Source: Polyangiaceae bacterium (GTDB lineage: Bacteria; Myxococcota_A; Polyangia; Polyangiales; Polyangiaceae). Taken from it: a DNA stretch of 64,000 nucleotides. Position 1 is the stretch's first letter. Every line of letters begins with the position of its first letter. The position numbers were made by a program, and so were the translations under genes. The notes below the pieces were generated by a model, which was not told the origin of the DNA, did no database searches, and saw only the letters and a list, made by a program, of their open reading frames with translations. Of this stretch, positions 43,151 to 51,628 are shown one piece after another. The stretch lies in assembly GCA_013361525.1 (NCBI GenBank), contig JABFXY010000004.1:62001-126000 (forward strand), written 5' to 3'.

Positions 43151-44281
43151 ATGAGCAGTGATGTCGTAGGTCTCCTCGACGGGCAGTTCACGCTCGGCAT
43201 CGAGGAAGAGTTTCAGATCGTCCACAGCGAGACGCGCGAGCTGCACTCCTACGTGAGCCAGCTCCTCGACGAGACACCGGAGGGCAGCATCTTGCGCGAG
43301 CGCGTGCGGCCCGAAATGCATCAGTCCGTCGTCGAGACGGGGACGGGTATCTGCCGCGACATCCGCCAGGCCCGCGAGGAAATCACCGAGCTCCGCGGCA
43401 GCCTCGCGGGGCTCGCGAAGAAGGGCGGCATGCGCATCATCGCGGCAGGCACGCACCCCTTCAGCGATTGGAAGACGCAGGAGATCACGAACCGCGAGCG
43501 CTACCACCAAGTCGTCGAGGACTTGCAGGACGTCGCCCGCGCAAACTTGATCTTCGGCCTCCACGTCCACGTCGGCATCAAAGACAAAGAGGTGGGGATG
43601 GCGCTCGCGAATCAGTGCCGCTACTTCCTGCCGCACATCCTCGCGCTGTCGACGTCGAGCCCGTTCTGGATTGGGCGCTCGACGGGCCTGAAGAGCATCC
43701 GCAGCGAGATCTTCAAGCGCTTCCCCCGAACGGGCATCCCCGGCAAATTCGAGAGCTACCGCAGCTTCGAGTCGTTCGTGGAGCTCTTGATCAAGACGGG
43801 CTGTATCGACAACGCGAAGCGCATTTGGTGGGACGTCCGCTGCCATCCGTTCTTCGACACCGTCGAGGTTCGCATCTGCGACATGACCACGCGCCTCGAC
43901 GACACGCTCGGAATCGCTGCGCTGGTCCAAGCGCTGATGGGCAAGCTCTACCTGCTTTATCGGCGCAACCAGGGCTGGCGCGAGTACAGCCACATGCTGA
44001 TCGAAGAGAACAAGTGGCGCGCCGTCCGCTACGGCCTCGACGGGCAGCTCATCGACTTCGGTAAGCGCGAGCAGGTGCCGATCAAGCTCCTCATCGAGGA
44101 GCTGCTCGACTTCGTCAGCGAGGCGGCCGACATCTTCCACACCCAGGATGATCTGGATCGCGTACGAGCGATCTGCCGGGAGGGCGCGAGCGCCGACCGC
44201 CAGCTCCGGGTCTTCAAGGAGACCGGGAGCCTGCGCGCCGTCGTCGACGACCTCGCAGAGCAGACGATGCTCGGCGTTTGA
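43151..44281 (+). CDS. GCS2/YbdK-family carboxylate-amine ligase
   Basis: 376 residues, preceded by GGAGGGG. The family start is FTLGIEEEFQIVHSETREL, with the acidic cluster that binds metal and ATP. Other blocks are VVETGTGICRDIRQAREE, FGLHVHVGIKDKEVGM (catalytic region), FWIGRSTGLKS and WDVRCHPFFDTVEVRICDM. Members form amide bonds with glutamate- or amino-acid-like carboxylates using ATP, as in gamma-glutamyl-cysteine formation, though YbdK is only weakly active in that reaction. Pairing with an ATP-grasp protein suggests two successive couplings, as in glutathione or other thiol-peptide pathways. The lipoprotein after it starts 1 bp beyond the stop. Confidence 0.9.
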   Translation: MSSDVVGLLDGQFTLGIEEEFQIVHSETRELHSYVSQLLDETPEGSILRERVRPEMHQSVVETGTGICRDIRQAREEITELRGSLAGLAKKGGMRIIAAGTHPFSDWKTQEITNRERYHQVVEDLQDVARANLIFGLHVHVGIKDKEVGMALANQCRYFLPHILALSTSSPFWIGRSTGLKSIRSEIFKRFPRTGIPGKFESYRSFESFVELLIKTGCIDNAKRIWWDVRCHPFFDTVEVRICDMTTRLDDTLGIAALVQALMGKLYLLYRRNQGWREYSHMLIEENKWRAVRYGLDGQLIDFGKREQVPIKLLIEELLDFVSEAADIFHTQDDLDRVRAICREGASADRQLRVFKETGSLRAVVDDLAEQTMLGV

Positions 44282-44282
44282 A

Positions 44283-44858
44283 ATGAAGGGGCGGGGAACA
44301 TGGGGCCTGGCGCTCGGCTTCGTGCTGAGCGCCGGCTGCAGCGACGCGGCCAAGGGCGGTGACGCTTCGGCGTCCGCCAAGCCGCGCGAAAGCGCGAAGG
44401 CGTCCGATCCCGCGACGTGGGAGCGCCATTCGGTCGGGGGGGCGAGCGCGAAGTTTCCGAAGAAACCCGAGTCGAAGCCGCAGACCATCAAGAGACCGGA
44501 AGGCGACGTGAAGGTCGAGATGCTCGTCGTCGAGGGGGACGACGGCAACGTGTATTCGCTCGTCGCGAGCGACTACGAGAGCGAGCTGAACCCGCAGGCT
44601 GCGCTCGATACGGTGAAGACGAGCTGGAAATCCGTCAAAGACAAGACGCTGACCGAGCCCAAGCCGGTCGAGCTCGCGGGGCTTCCGGGTCGAGAGATCT
44701 CGTTCACCGCCAAGATGCCGCTCGGCGGAAGGCAGCGGACGTTCGTGGATGCAAAGAACGGTCGCATCTACACGGTGGACGTGGTCTCCAACGAGCGCAT
44801 GGACCCGGCGGTCATCGAGGGGTTTCTGGGCTCGCTCCAGATCGAGCAGCCGAAGTAG
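44283..44858 (+). CDS. Lipoprotein of unknown function
   Basis: 191 residues. The ATG at 44283 comes 1 bp after the stop of the GCS2-like gene and gives the signal TWGLALGFVLSAGC. After an Ala/Ser/Lys linker there is an alpha/beta domain with WERHSVGGASAKFPKKP, VYSLVASDYE, a helix (AALDTVKTSWKSVKD) and GLPGREISFTAKM, then VDVVSNERMDPAVIEGFLGSL, which resembles PsbP/DcrB-type folds. It is probably outer-membrane or periplasmic. Coupling to two cytosolic ligases is interesting because the product might be exported or attached near the membrane, but no direct link is seen. Confidence 0.75.
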   Translation: MKGRGTWGLALGFVLSAGCSDAAKGGDASASAKPRESAKASDPATWERHSVGGASAKFPKKPESKPQTIKRPEGDVKVEMLVVEGDDGNVYSLVASDYESELNPQAALDTVKTSWKSVKDKTLTEPKPVELAGLPGREISFTAKMPLGGRQRTFVDAKNGRIYTVDVVSNERMDPAVIEGFLGSLQIEQPK

Positions 44859-44931
44859 GGCGGACGGGTCTTTGCGCATCCGGGCCGCGCCAAATTTCAG
44901 CCCGGCGACAGCGTGGTGATACGCTCGTTCC

Positions 44932-45747
44932 GTGGCGTCGGCTCTTCAGAAGACAGTGCGTATCGAGCGCGGAACCATTTGGGTGTTGGGGGGGCTCGCG
45001 ACGGCATCGTTCGTCGTGGCCGCGATCCTCGGCTCGGGTTGTTCGTCGACGCAGTTCCACGAAGAGGGGCCGGGGCAGCCGGATTCGCGCACCTACGGCG
45101 CAGTCCCGGCTGGCCTCGTCGGCGTCTGCAAACGACCGTTCTCGATGCAGCCCGAGATCGTGAGCGACGTGATGTGGGAGCACGCGGAGGAGTGCCGATC
45201 GGACACGCCGCGCGACTATCTGCGTCTCGGGTACGGCAACCTCAACAAGGAGCCGGACAAGGCGCGCGCGAAGCACAAGCGCATCATGCAGGCGCTCAAG
45301 GACGGTGAAGAGGACAACATTGCAGTCCTCAACGTGCTGCGCGCGGTGCGCGACGAGGGCATGGACGATCCGGAGCTCAAAGACCGCGTGAGCCGCGAGT
45401 CGGCGCGACCCGAGGCTTGCGACTTCAGTTACCTCCTCAATGTCATGCACGACCAGGCGCTGAAGCTGCGCCCCGGCTCGGACCCGTGCGCCGTCTACGC
45501 GTACGACCAGTCCGATCGACAAGAGATTTGCCTCTTCGACACAGAGGTCGAGCAAGCAGTGTGGCTTTCCGGCGCTTGGGCCTGCATGACCCGCACGGGC
45601 GTCGTGGGGAAGGGGGAGAGCTGCCATAAGCTCTGCGCCTTCGACGATTATTGCTCTCGCCAGGTCAGCTGCGCGCAGCCCGACATCGATTTGGCGCTCT
45701 GTGCGCTCGGCGTCTGCCTGCCCGAGGCCGACGCGTTCGCGGAATAG
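44932..45747 (+). CDS. Lipoprotein of unknown function
   Basis: 271 residues from GTG 44932. The signal has a longer N-terminus and hydrophobic run (TIWVLGGLATASFVVAAI) with lipobox GSGC. The mature protein is soluble with several Cys in the last third (CHKLCAFDDYC, SCAQPD, CALGVC), probably disulfide-bonded. Helical blocks such as YLLNVMHDQALKLRPGSDPC and an Ala/Glu/Asp-rich end are visible. I do not recognise a family. It lies 73 bp after the preceding lipoprotein gene and may belong to the same transcript. Confidence 0.7.
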   Translation: MASALQKTVRIERGTIWVLGGLATASFVVAAILGSGCSSTQFHEEGPGQPDSRTYGAVPAGLVGVCKRPFSMQPEIVSDVMWEHAEECRSDTPRDYLRLGYGNLNKEPDKARAKHKRIMQALKDGEEDNIAVLNVLRAVRDEGMDDPELKDRVSRESARPEACDFSYLLNVMHDQALKLRPGSDPCAVYAYDQSDRQEICLFDTEVEQAVWLSGAWACMTRTGVVGKGESCHKLCAFDDYCSRQVSCAQPDIDLALCALGVCLPEADAFAE

Positions 45748-45811
45748 ACGCCCAGAGCGCGCTAATGCGGTTGCGGATCTCGGATGGTTCGTCGACCATC
45801 TCTGGAGGTCG

Positions 45812-47503
45812 ATGAGCGCCGCGCAGTCCATTCCCGAGCCGCGGTCCGAGGACGACGAGGACGTCCACTGGGCCCTTTCGACCGCTACGGCGCTATTGTC
45901 CCGCGGCGATCCGCAAGAGGCGCTCAAGTGGCTACGCCGCGCAGCGGAGACCGCGTCGGACGCGAACCGCGACGCGCGCGCGCTCGAGCTCTTCAAAGCG
46001 GCGGCTGACTTCTCGGCGCAGCTTCGATCATCGGTTGCGCCGCCGTCGATGTCGCAGCCTCCGCCGTCGATGTCGCAACCGCCGCCGCCCGCGTCGACGT
46101 CGCAGCCGCCTCCGGCGTCGACGTCGCAACCGCCGCGCTCGATGTCGCAACCGCCGCAGCTGCCGATCGCGCAGCGATCGCCGTCGCATCTGCCGAGTGC
46201 GCCTCCGCCGCAGTCGCTACAGCGGCCGATGTCGGGCCGCTCGAGCCCGCCGCCTCCACCACGCGGCCGGATACCGAGCATTCCGCCCGAGCGCGCCAGT
46301 CACGTTCCGGACGCGAATGCGCATCACGTGATGGAGGCCGTCGCTCCGACCGTGCCTCATCCTCATCCGGCAGGTCCCACTGGGAGCGGACGCGCGCCGA
46401 TCGAGCCGCGCGTTTCGTTCGCCGCGACGCAAATCGCAGGCATGCCCAAGCCCGCGCCGCTCGCGCGGGGCGGCGCAAAGACGCTCGCGAGCAACGTGAC
46501 CGTCGACGCGCACGATGGGGCGAATCGAGATGCACTGCGCGTCGCGGTGGAGAAGGCGACGGCGATCACCGACGCGAGCGCGCGTGACCTCGCGAGCCGC
46601 GCGGCGCGCCAGATGATCGGGTCCAGCATCGCGGGTTCGCGATTGACGACGCCCGGCGTCGGACCGGATCGAAAGAGCGACGTACCGTCCGCGCGCCCGA
46701 CGCCCAACGTCGACGCGCGACCGCGTGAGCCGAAGATCATACCGCCCGCGCAAGCGACGGGCGCGCGTGGGAGCGTCGCGGGTCCGCCGTCGTCGCGCGA
46801 GCCGAGTACGTCGCAACCACCGGCGACACCGCAGTCGGGTGCACCCGCGTCGCGCGGCCGGCGCAGAACGACGCTCAGCGGACGCCGCACGAAGAGCGAC
46901 ACCACGACGCCGCCGTCGTCCGCGTCGGGGCGAAGCCAAGACCGCAAAGAGACTCGAAAGATTCCCGAGCCGCGGCCGACCGGCCGCTTCGAGGACGAGA
47001 TCACCGCCGTGCGCGATCTCTCCAAAGTGCGCGCGAACATCGCGGACCTCGAAGAGCACACCAACGTACTCAACGGTAGCGAAGCGTTCGTCGAGGTCGT
47101 CGGCGACGGAAGCAACGGTGTCGCCGTAGAGCCTGTTTCGGCTTCGGCGTCGACGGCACCGCAGCCGCGCGCGCTCGAGGAAACATCGCTGTCGGCCGAG
47201 TCTCACGGCGACATCGGCATCGAGTCGACGGATCCGGGTACCAGCATCGACCTGCCGCCGACCGAGGTGTTTCCTCCGACGCGTGCAGCCGCGGAGTTGG
47301 GCGCGCTCTCCGCGTTCCGGGTTGGCTTCGCGATCGATCCGGTGCGCGGAAAGATCGACGTGATCCAGCTCGCTCCGGGTGAGCCCGCGCCGTCGGGTCG
47401 GGTGGCCGCGCTCGTCGTGCCGACCGATGTTTCATCGAGCGCGCTGCTCGCCGAGCTGTTCGCGAAGGTTCGCAACAACGGCGACGGCGGCCGGCGGAAG
47501 TAG
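45812..47503 (+). CDS. Pro/Ser/Gln-rich protein, probably disordered, unknown function
   Basis: 563 residues from ATG 45812, supported by GGAGG 5 nt upstream. Residues 1-75 form a helical TPR-like segment (VHWALSTATALLSRGDPQEALKWLRRAAETAS). Residues about 75-140 are a SQPP repeat. The middle is long, charged and Pro/Ser/Arg-rich with no hydrophobic core. The C-terminal 100 residues (ALSAFRVGFAIDPVRGKIDVIQL, GRVAALVVPTDVSSSALLAELF) look like a small folded domain. No membrane segment or signal is present, so it should be cytoplasmic. A scaffold role in motility or signalling would fit the layout but is not shown. Confidence 0.72.
   Translation: MSAAQSIPEPRSEDDEDVHWALSTATALLSRGDPQEALKWLRRAAETASDANRDARALELFKAAADFSAQLRSSVAPPSMSQPPPSMSQPPPPASTSQPPPASTSQPPRSMSQPPQLPIAQRSPSHLPSAPPPQSLQRPMSGRSSPPPPPRGRIPSIPPERASHVPDANAHHVMEAVAPTVPHPHPAGPTGSGRAPIEPRVSFAATQIAGMPKPAPLARGGAKTLASNVTVDAHDGANRDALRVAVEKATAITDASARDLASRAARQMIGSSIAGSRLTTPGVGPDRKSDVPSARPTPNVDARPREPKIIPPAQATGARGSVAGPPSSREPSTSQPPATPQSGAPASRGRRRTTLSGRRTKSDTTTPPSSASGRSQDRKETRKIPEPRPTGRFEDEITAVRDLSKVRANIADLEEHTNVLNGSEAFVEVVGDGSNGVAVEPVSASASTAPQPRALEETSLSAESHGDIGIESTDPGTSIDLPPTEVFPPTRAAAELGALSAFRVGFAIDPVRGKIDVIQLAPGEPAPSGRVAALVVPTDVSSSALLAELFAKVRNNGDGGRRK
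46042..46158 (+). repeat. SQPP coding repeat
   Basis: Five imperfect units of 18-27 bp encode variants of PPSMSQ and PPASTSQ in the Pro-rich protein. Unit order alternates the SMSQ and STSQ forms. Third positions vary, so the protein pattern is the conserved feature. Confidence 0.8.
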
Positions 47504-47537
47504 CGCACGCCGAGCCGCGAACAACCAGGAGGGCCGG

Positions 47538-48101
47538 GTGACCGAGCAGGACGAACGCACGCCGCCGACGAAGGTTCGAATCTCGAAGCTTCAAGAGGCG
47601 CACATCGACGCGCTCAAGAGGATCGATCACGCGTGTTGCGAGATGTACTGGGAGCTCGGGTTCGACGCCGCCGAAGTGCCGACCCGGACCACGCAGGACT
47701 TCTACGCGATGCCGAAGTTCCACGCCGTGCGCGTGGCGGAGGCCGACTACGACCCGGCCGGGTTCGCGGCTTGGCGCGACGAAGCGCCCGGCGTCATCTA
47801 TCTCGAAGAGCTGGCCGTCCACCCGGCGTACCAACGCTTTGGAATTGCCTCCAAACTGATGGAACGGCTCTTCGAGGAGGCCCGCGAGGGAGACTTCGGC
47901 GAGGTGGTGCTCCGCTCGTGGGAGCGGGCCGGTTGGGCGCAGGCGTTCTACCGACGTCTCGGCTTCCGGCCGATCGACGACGACGCCCCGGCGAAGGTCC
48001 GGGACTGGCTCGCCGAGAAGACCGACGGCGGCCGGCCGTTCTTGAAGCCCGGCGAAGTCGTGTTGTGGGGTTCCGTTCCGAGGCCCGACGACGAAGACTG
48101 A
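47538..48101 (+). CDS. GNAT-family N-acetyltransferase
   Basis: 187 residues from GTG 47538, with AGGAGG at 47527-47532. The GNAT core is clear: motif A as YLEELAVHPAYQRFGIASKLMERLF (acetyl-CoA pyrophosphate loop R/Q-x-F-G-I-A), and motif B as WAQAFYRRLGFRPI. The N-terminus (HIDALKRIDHACCEMYWELGF) and the insertion DAEVPTRTTQDFYAMPKF-like region are family-variable. It is cytoplasmic and acetylates an amine of unknown identity. It is 34 bp after the Pro-rich gene; no partner indicates the substrate. Confidence 0.88.
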   Translation: MTEQDERTPPTKVRISKLQEAHIDALKRIDHACCEMYWELGFDAAEVPTRTTQDFYAMPKFHAVRVAEADYDPAGFAAWRDEAPGVIYLEELAVHPAYQRFGIASKLMERLFEEAREGDFGEVVLRSWERAGWAQAFYRRLGFRPIDDDAPAKVRDWLAEKTDGGRPFLKPGEVVLWGSVPRPDDED

Positions 48102-48205
48102 GCGATGGCCGCGAAGGCTGAGCGGTCGGCTTGCGCGCCGGCGGCCGTCCGGGGATCCGCCGCGCGCCGAGTCTGGCCGAATCGGGGGTTCCGCCCGCGA
48201 CTCGC

Positions 48206-48241
48206 GAAGCGTGCAAGACGCGGAGAAGCGTGCAAGACGCG
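48206..48241. repeat. 19-bp direct repeat, two copies
   Basis: The segment GAAGCGTGCAAGACGCG occurs at 48206 and again at 48225, a 19-bp period. It is noncoding. Confidence 0.8.
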
Positions 48242-48452
48242 GCGTCGGCGGCCCGCCGCGATCCGAAGTGGCCCGGTTCAGACCGAACCCAGGCGGTTCG
48301 GAGCGTGATTTTCCGAAGAAACGCGGTGGTTCAGGCGCCTGGATGCGGTGTTAGAGCCGTTTTCCCCGGTTTTGGCGATCCGAAGTCGGTGGGTCCAGTC
48401 TCGACGGCCCGAGCTCGGATCGCGTGCCACTGGCCACGGACCGGCTGAGCCT

Positions 48453-48490
48453 CGAGCCCAGCTGCCGAGCCCAGCTGCCGAGCCCAGCTG
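48453..48490. repeat. 13-bp tandem repeat, three copies
   Basis: CGAGCCCAGCTGC is repeated head to tail from 48453, 48466 and 48479, the last copy one base short. It is noncoding. Confidence 0.85.
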
Positions 48491-48789
48491 GAGCGCCGCC
48501 AGAGCTTGCGCGGCAGCGCGCGCGCCGGCGCGGACTTGGAGCTGGCCTCGGTGGACGCCACCCGGCGCGAACCTCAGCGCGGCCGAACGAGGGGCTCGCG
48601 ACGCTCGGCGGACGACGGGGCTCGAACGAGCGGTGGTCGGGTCCGGCGGAGCTTCCGGAACCGAGCGTGTCCGAACTCCATGGAATCCTTTCAGAATTCC
48701 GTGGACCATAAGTTGCCATAATCTTTCTTATGCGAAATCTTGAACCGGCCGCACGGGGGACAACCTGCTGGCTGCCCCCGACGCCCAAC

Positions 48790-48935
48790 GGCTCCCGAAG
48801 CCCGGTCCGCTCAGGCTCCCGAAGCCCGGTCCGCACCCGGTCGCGGCTCCCGAATCTCGGTCCGCACCGGTCGCGGATCGGCGGCTCCCGAGTCCCGGTC
48901 GCGGCTCCCGAGTCCCGGTCCGCACCGGTCGCGCA
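48790..48935. repeat. Five dispersed copies of a 20-bp GC-rich motif
   Basis: GGCTCCCGAAGCCCGGTCC or close variants begin at 48790, 48814, 48845, 48883 and 48903, interleaved with copies of CCGCACCGGTCGCG. Spacing is irregular, so this is not a CRISPR array; it resembles decayed tandem duplication. Confidence 0.8.
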
Positions 48936-49007
48936 TCTGCGGGTCCGACCGTCTCAGCGGAGCCGGTCGCGACGCCGCACGCGACCGGGCAAGCTTTACT
49001 TACGAAG

Positions 49008-49490
49008 TCACGCGCACGTGACGGTCACGGGATGCGAATGCCCGAGCGTCGTGGTGGATGTCACCGTGACCTCCTGACCCGAAGCGAGCGTCGCCATGTC
49101 CGCTGCTGTCAGCGTGATCGTGTGGTCGTGTGCCGAGTCGCCCATGATGCTGTAGGTCATCTCCACGCCGGCGTTCACGTCATCGGCCGGGACTTGGACC
49201 GCGTGCGAGCCCTCGGCCGGCGGATGGTTCGCGCCGATGTCCTCGGTGCAGTCGGCGACGTTCGCGCCGCCTCCGGTACCGGGCGTGCCGCCGGTGCCGG
49301 GTGTTCCGCCCGTTCCGCCTGTTCCGCCGGTTGCCGGCGAGCCTCCTGTCGACGGGTTGCCGCCGGTGGACGGTGTTCCGCCAGCTCCGCCGTTGCCGCC
49401 CGTCTCGTCGTCACCACACGCCGCAACAGCCATGCCTCCGGCTGCTAACGAGAGTGTCATATTGAGAAACTGCTCTCTGGTCATCGTCAT
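49008..49490 (-). CDS. Gly/Thr-linker lipoprotein of unknown function
   Basis: 160 residues from ATG 49490, with GGAGG 8 nt upstream. The start TMTREQFLNMTLSLAAGG leads to the lipobox AVAAC at about residue 25. Residues 30-80 are repeated GG-T-P units (GGTPGTGGTPGTGG), a linker common in Sorangiineae surface proteins. The C-terminal domain (HAVQVPADDVNAGVEMTYS, SAHDHTITLTAADM, TLGHSHPVTVTC) is His-rich with H-x-H pairs that could bind metal. Function is unknown; surface exposure is inferred. Confidence 0.75.
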   Translation of the reverse strand: MTMTREQFLNMTLSLAAGGMAVAACGDDETGGNGGAGGTPSTGGNPSTGGSPATGGTGGTGGTPGTGGTPGTGGGANVADCTEDIGANHPPAEGSHAVQVPADDVNAGVEMTYSIMGDSAHDHTITLTAADMATLASGQEVTVTSTTTLGHSHPVTVTCA

Positions 49491-49684
49491 GGTTCGGCCT
49501 CCGAAGCTTGTGAAGCGGGTTGCGGAGCCGGTGCATGAAGCAGTCCCCACGAGACTCGTTGATCATTTGCGGTTTCGACTGTGACGAGCGCGCCTCATTG
49601 TGGCGCGGAGCCCTGTGGCGAGCGTCCCCACCTCGAGGCCCCCAGCCCCCTCAAATGCGGCGTTTGCTGCGAGCTTTGCGGAGC

Positions 49685-51628
49685 TCAACCCGCGTAAGTT
49701 CGCTCGAGCTCTGCCGCCAAACTGCGTGGATCACCGATCGCGCCGGCGGTCACCCTCGCGCGGAGCGTCGCACGCAGGTCTGCCAAGCGAGTCGTGTCGC
49801 GAATCAGATCTCGTGCCGTCGCGACGAATGCGTCCGCGTCGTCGACCGCGAGCTCGCGCAGGCCAACAGCCCCGAGGATGCTCGCGGCCACGCGCGCGGC
49901 CGGAACCGCACCGAGCCTCGAAACGACGGGCACGCCCATGAGCAGCGCGTCGCAGGTCGTGGTCGTGCCGTGATACGGAAACGTGTCGAGCGCGACGTCG
50001 ATCGACGAGTATGCCGCAAGCGCTTCCTCGAAGCTCGGTGCGTCGTCCTGCAAGACGACCCGCTCCGCTGCGCCAAACACCTCGAAGGCCGCGAGGATCC
50101 GGCGGCGAACCGCGCTCGCGGCGTTGCACCTCGTTCGCAGCACGAGACGAGCCTCGGGAACGGCCGACAGCACGCGCGCGAACATGTGCAGCGTCGTCGG
50201 CGAGAGCTTCGTCGCTCGGTTGAAACAGCCGAACGTCGGCGGTCCGGCTTCACGCTCTCGGACGGGCGGAACGTGCTGAAGCACGTACGCCCAGGGTGTT
50301 CGTTCGAGACGCGCGAGCCTCTCGACGTAGCTTGCGTCCAGCCACGTTGGGTCACAAGGCTCGTCGGTGATGCGAAGGTCGATGGTCCCGAGGCCCGTCG
50401 TGCCGGGATAACCGAGGTACGTGATTTGAAGCGGCGCGATCCGCGGCACGAGGAGCGGCAACACCGAATCACCGCTGTGGCCGGTGAGCTCGACGATGAC
50501 GTCGGGCAAAAGCTCGCGAAGGACGCGACGCGCGTCTTCGCGTCCCCTCCCCGCGAGATCCGCCCAGGCGAATCGTTCGCGCAGGGCTCGCGTGACCGCA
50601 TCGACGACGGAGCCGGTGGAAGCGAGAACGATCTCGAACCGCGTACGATCGTGCGCCGCGATCACCGGCTCCAGAAAGCGCGTGACGACGTGATCACGAA
50701 AATCGGAGCTGAGATAGACGACGCGCTTGCGGCCGGACTTCGTGCGCGCGACCTCGGGCGCGGCTTCAGCGCTCGTCGACGCTGCGCGTGTCGCGAGCTG
50801 CCCCCAGCGCACGTGCTCCTCGAAGAGAACATCGGGAGCGACCGAGTCGACATGGGTCAGCGCGAAGAGCCTCATCGATCCGAGCTCGAGCGCACGGCTC
50901 GGCTCGGCGAGGGTCGCGGCATGCGCGGCGGTCGCGGCGGCCTCCTCGCAGTCGCCTGTCGTTATCTGCAACGCCGCGAGCGACTCGAGCCCGTCGACGG
51001 ACCCCGGAGCCAGCGCCAGCGCCCGCTCCAGCGCGGCCTGCGCCGCGTCGAATTCGCCTGCGCGGCGTAGCGCGTCGCCGAGGTTCCTCGCGACCGCTGC
51101 CTCCTCCGGCAAGAGCGAAACGGCCTGCTGGAATGCGCGGATCGCGTCACGCTTTCGGCCGACCCGATCGAAAATCAATCCGGCTTCGTTGAGGAGCGCT
51201 CCGCTTGCGGCATTGCCCGCGCAAGCGACCTCCGCAGCGCGGCACGCGGCCTCGAAATCACCTTTGCGACCGAGCGCGCGGATGAGGAGCACGTGACCGG
51301 CATCGCGCTCCGGGCCGGCACCGACCGCCTCCTCGGCGAGCCGCGCCGCGTCCTCGACGCGGTCGAGCGCGAGCGCAGTCCGCGCGTAATTCGTGAGGAG
51401 CACGGCCGTTCGGCTGCCGAGCGCGTAAGCGCGCTCGAACGTCGACAGCGCGCCCGCCGCATCCCCCCGCGCGGCGAGCAAGTTGCCGAGGTTGTTGAGT
51501 GTCGCGGTGCGATCGGGGTCGAGTGCGAGCGCCGCTCGAAACGCCGCTTCGGCGCCGTCTCGATCGCCTGCCTCGAGCCGCTCCTTGCCTTGGCGGTGCA
51601 GCGCGTCGGCGTCGCCCTCGCGGGTCAC
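49685..51628 (-). CDS. TPR protein with GT41 O-GlcNAc-transferase-like domain
   Basis: 647 residues. The first 250 are TPR repeats (GDRDGAEAAFRAALALDPDR, GDAAGALSTFERAYALG, GEFDAAQAALERALALAPG). The second half matches the GT41/SPINDLY catalytic region: VVYLSSDFRDHVVTRFLEP with the conserved His, LQITYLGYPGTTGLGTIDLR, AYSSIDVALDTFPYHG followed by TTTTCDALLMGVPVVS, the nucleotide-sugar binding end. Family members move GlcNAc or other sugars from UDP-sugars to Ser/Thr of proteins in the cytoplasm. The ATG overlaps the stop of the BamB-like gene by 4 bp. Its target is unknown. Confidence 0.9.
   Translation of the reverse strand: MTREGDADALHRQGKERLEAGDRDGAEAAFRAALALDPDRTATLNNLGNLLAARGDAAGALSTFERAYALGSRTAVLLTNYARTALALDRVEDAARLAEEAVGAGPERDAGHVLLIRALGRKGDFEAACRAAEVACAGNAASGALLNEAGLIFDRVGRKRDAIRAFQQAVSLLPEEAAVARNLGDALRRAGEFDAAQAALERALALAPGSVDGLESLAALQITTGDCEEAAATAAHAATLAEPSRALELGSMRLFALTHVDSVAPDVLFEEHVRWGQLATRAASTSAEAAPEVARTKSGRKRVVYLSSDFRDHVVTRFLEPVIAAHDRTRFEIVLASTGSVVDAVTRALRERFAWADLAGRGREDARRVLRELLPDVIVELTGHSGDSVLPLLVPRIAPLQITYLGYPGTTGLGTIDLRITDEPCDPTWLDASYVERLARLERTPWAYVLQHVPPVREREAGPPTFGCFNRATKLSPTTLHMFARVLSAVPEARLVLRTRCNAASAVRRRILAAFEVFGAAERVVLQDDAPSFEEALAAYSSIDVALDTFPYHGTTTTCDALLMGVPVVSRLGAVPAARVAASILGAVGLRELAVDDADAFVATARDLIRDTTRLADLRATLRARVTAGAIGDPRSLAAELERTYAG

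Larger units (their letters stand above)
48102..49007. other. 906-bp intergenic region with repeats, no credible gene
   Basis: Between the GNAT gene and the minus-strand lipoprotein there is no frame with a signal, domain or normal amino-acid composition; candidate frames are Arg/Pro-rich and overlap on both strands. Instead the stretch holds several short direct repeats (annotated separately) and one AT-rich patch at about 48690-48740. No tRNA fold was found. It may be a decayed or noncoding-RNA region. Confidence 0.6.

Noticed and set aside
42128-44548. 806-codon open frame on the minus strand opposite the ligase genes
   Set aside because: The plus-strand frames carry ATP-grasp and GCS2 motifs with good ribosome sites; the antisense product has no recognisable fold.
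48105-48308. Possible 67-residue gene after the GNAT stop
   Set aside because: Arg/Ala-rich composition, no motif, and repeats run through it on both strands.
48790-48935. CRISPR-like regular repeats
   Set aside because: Copies are irregularly spaced (about 20-38 bp), repeats are imperfect, no cas gene is near.
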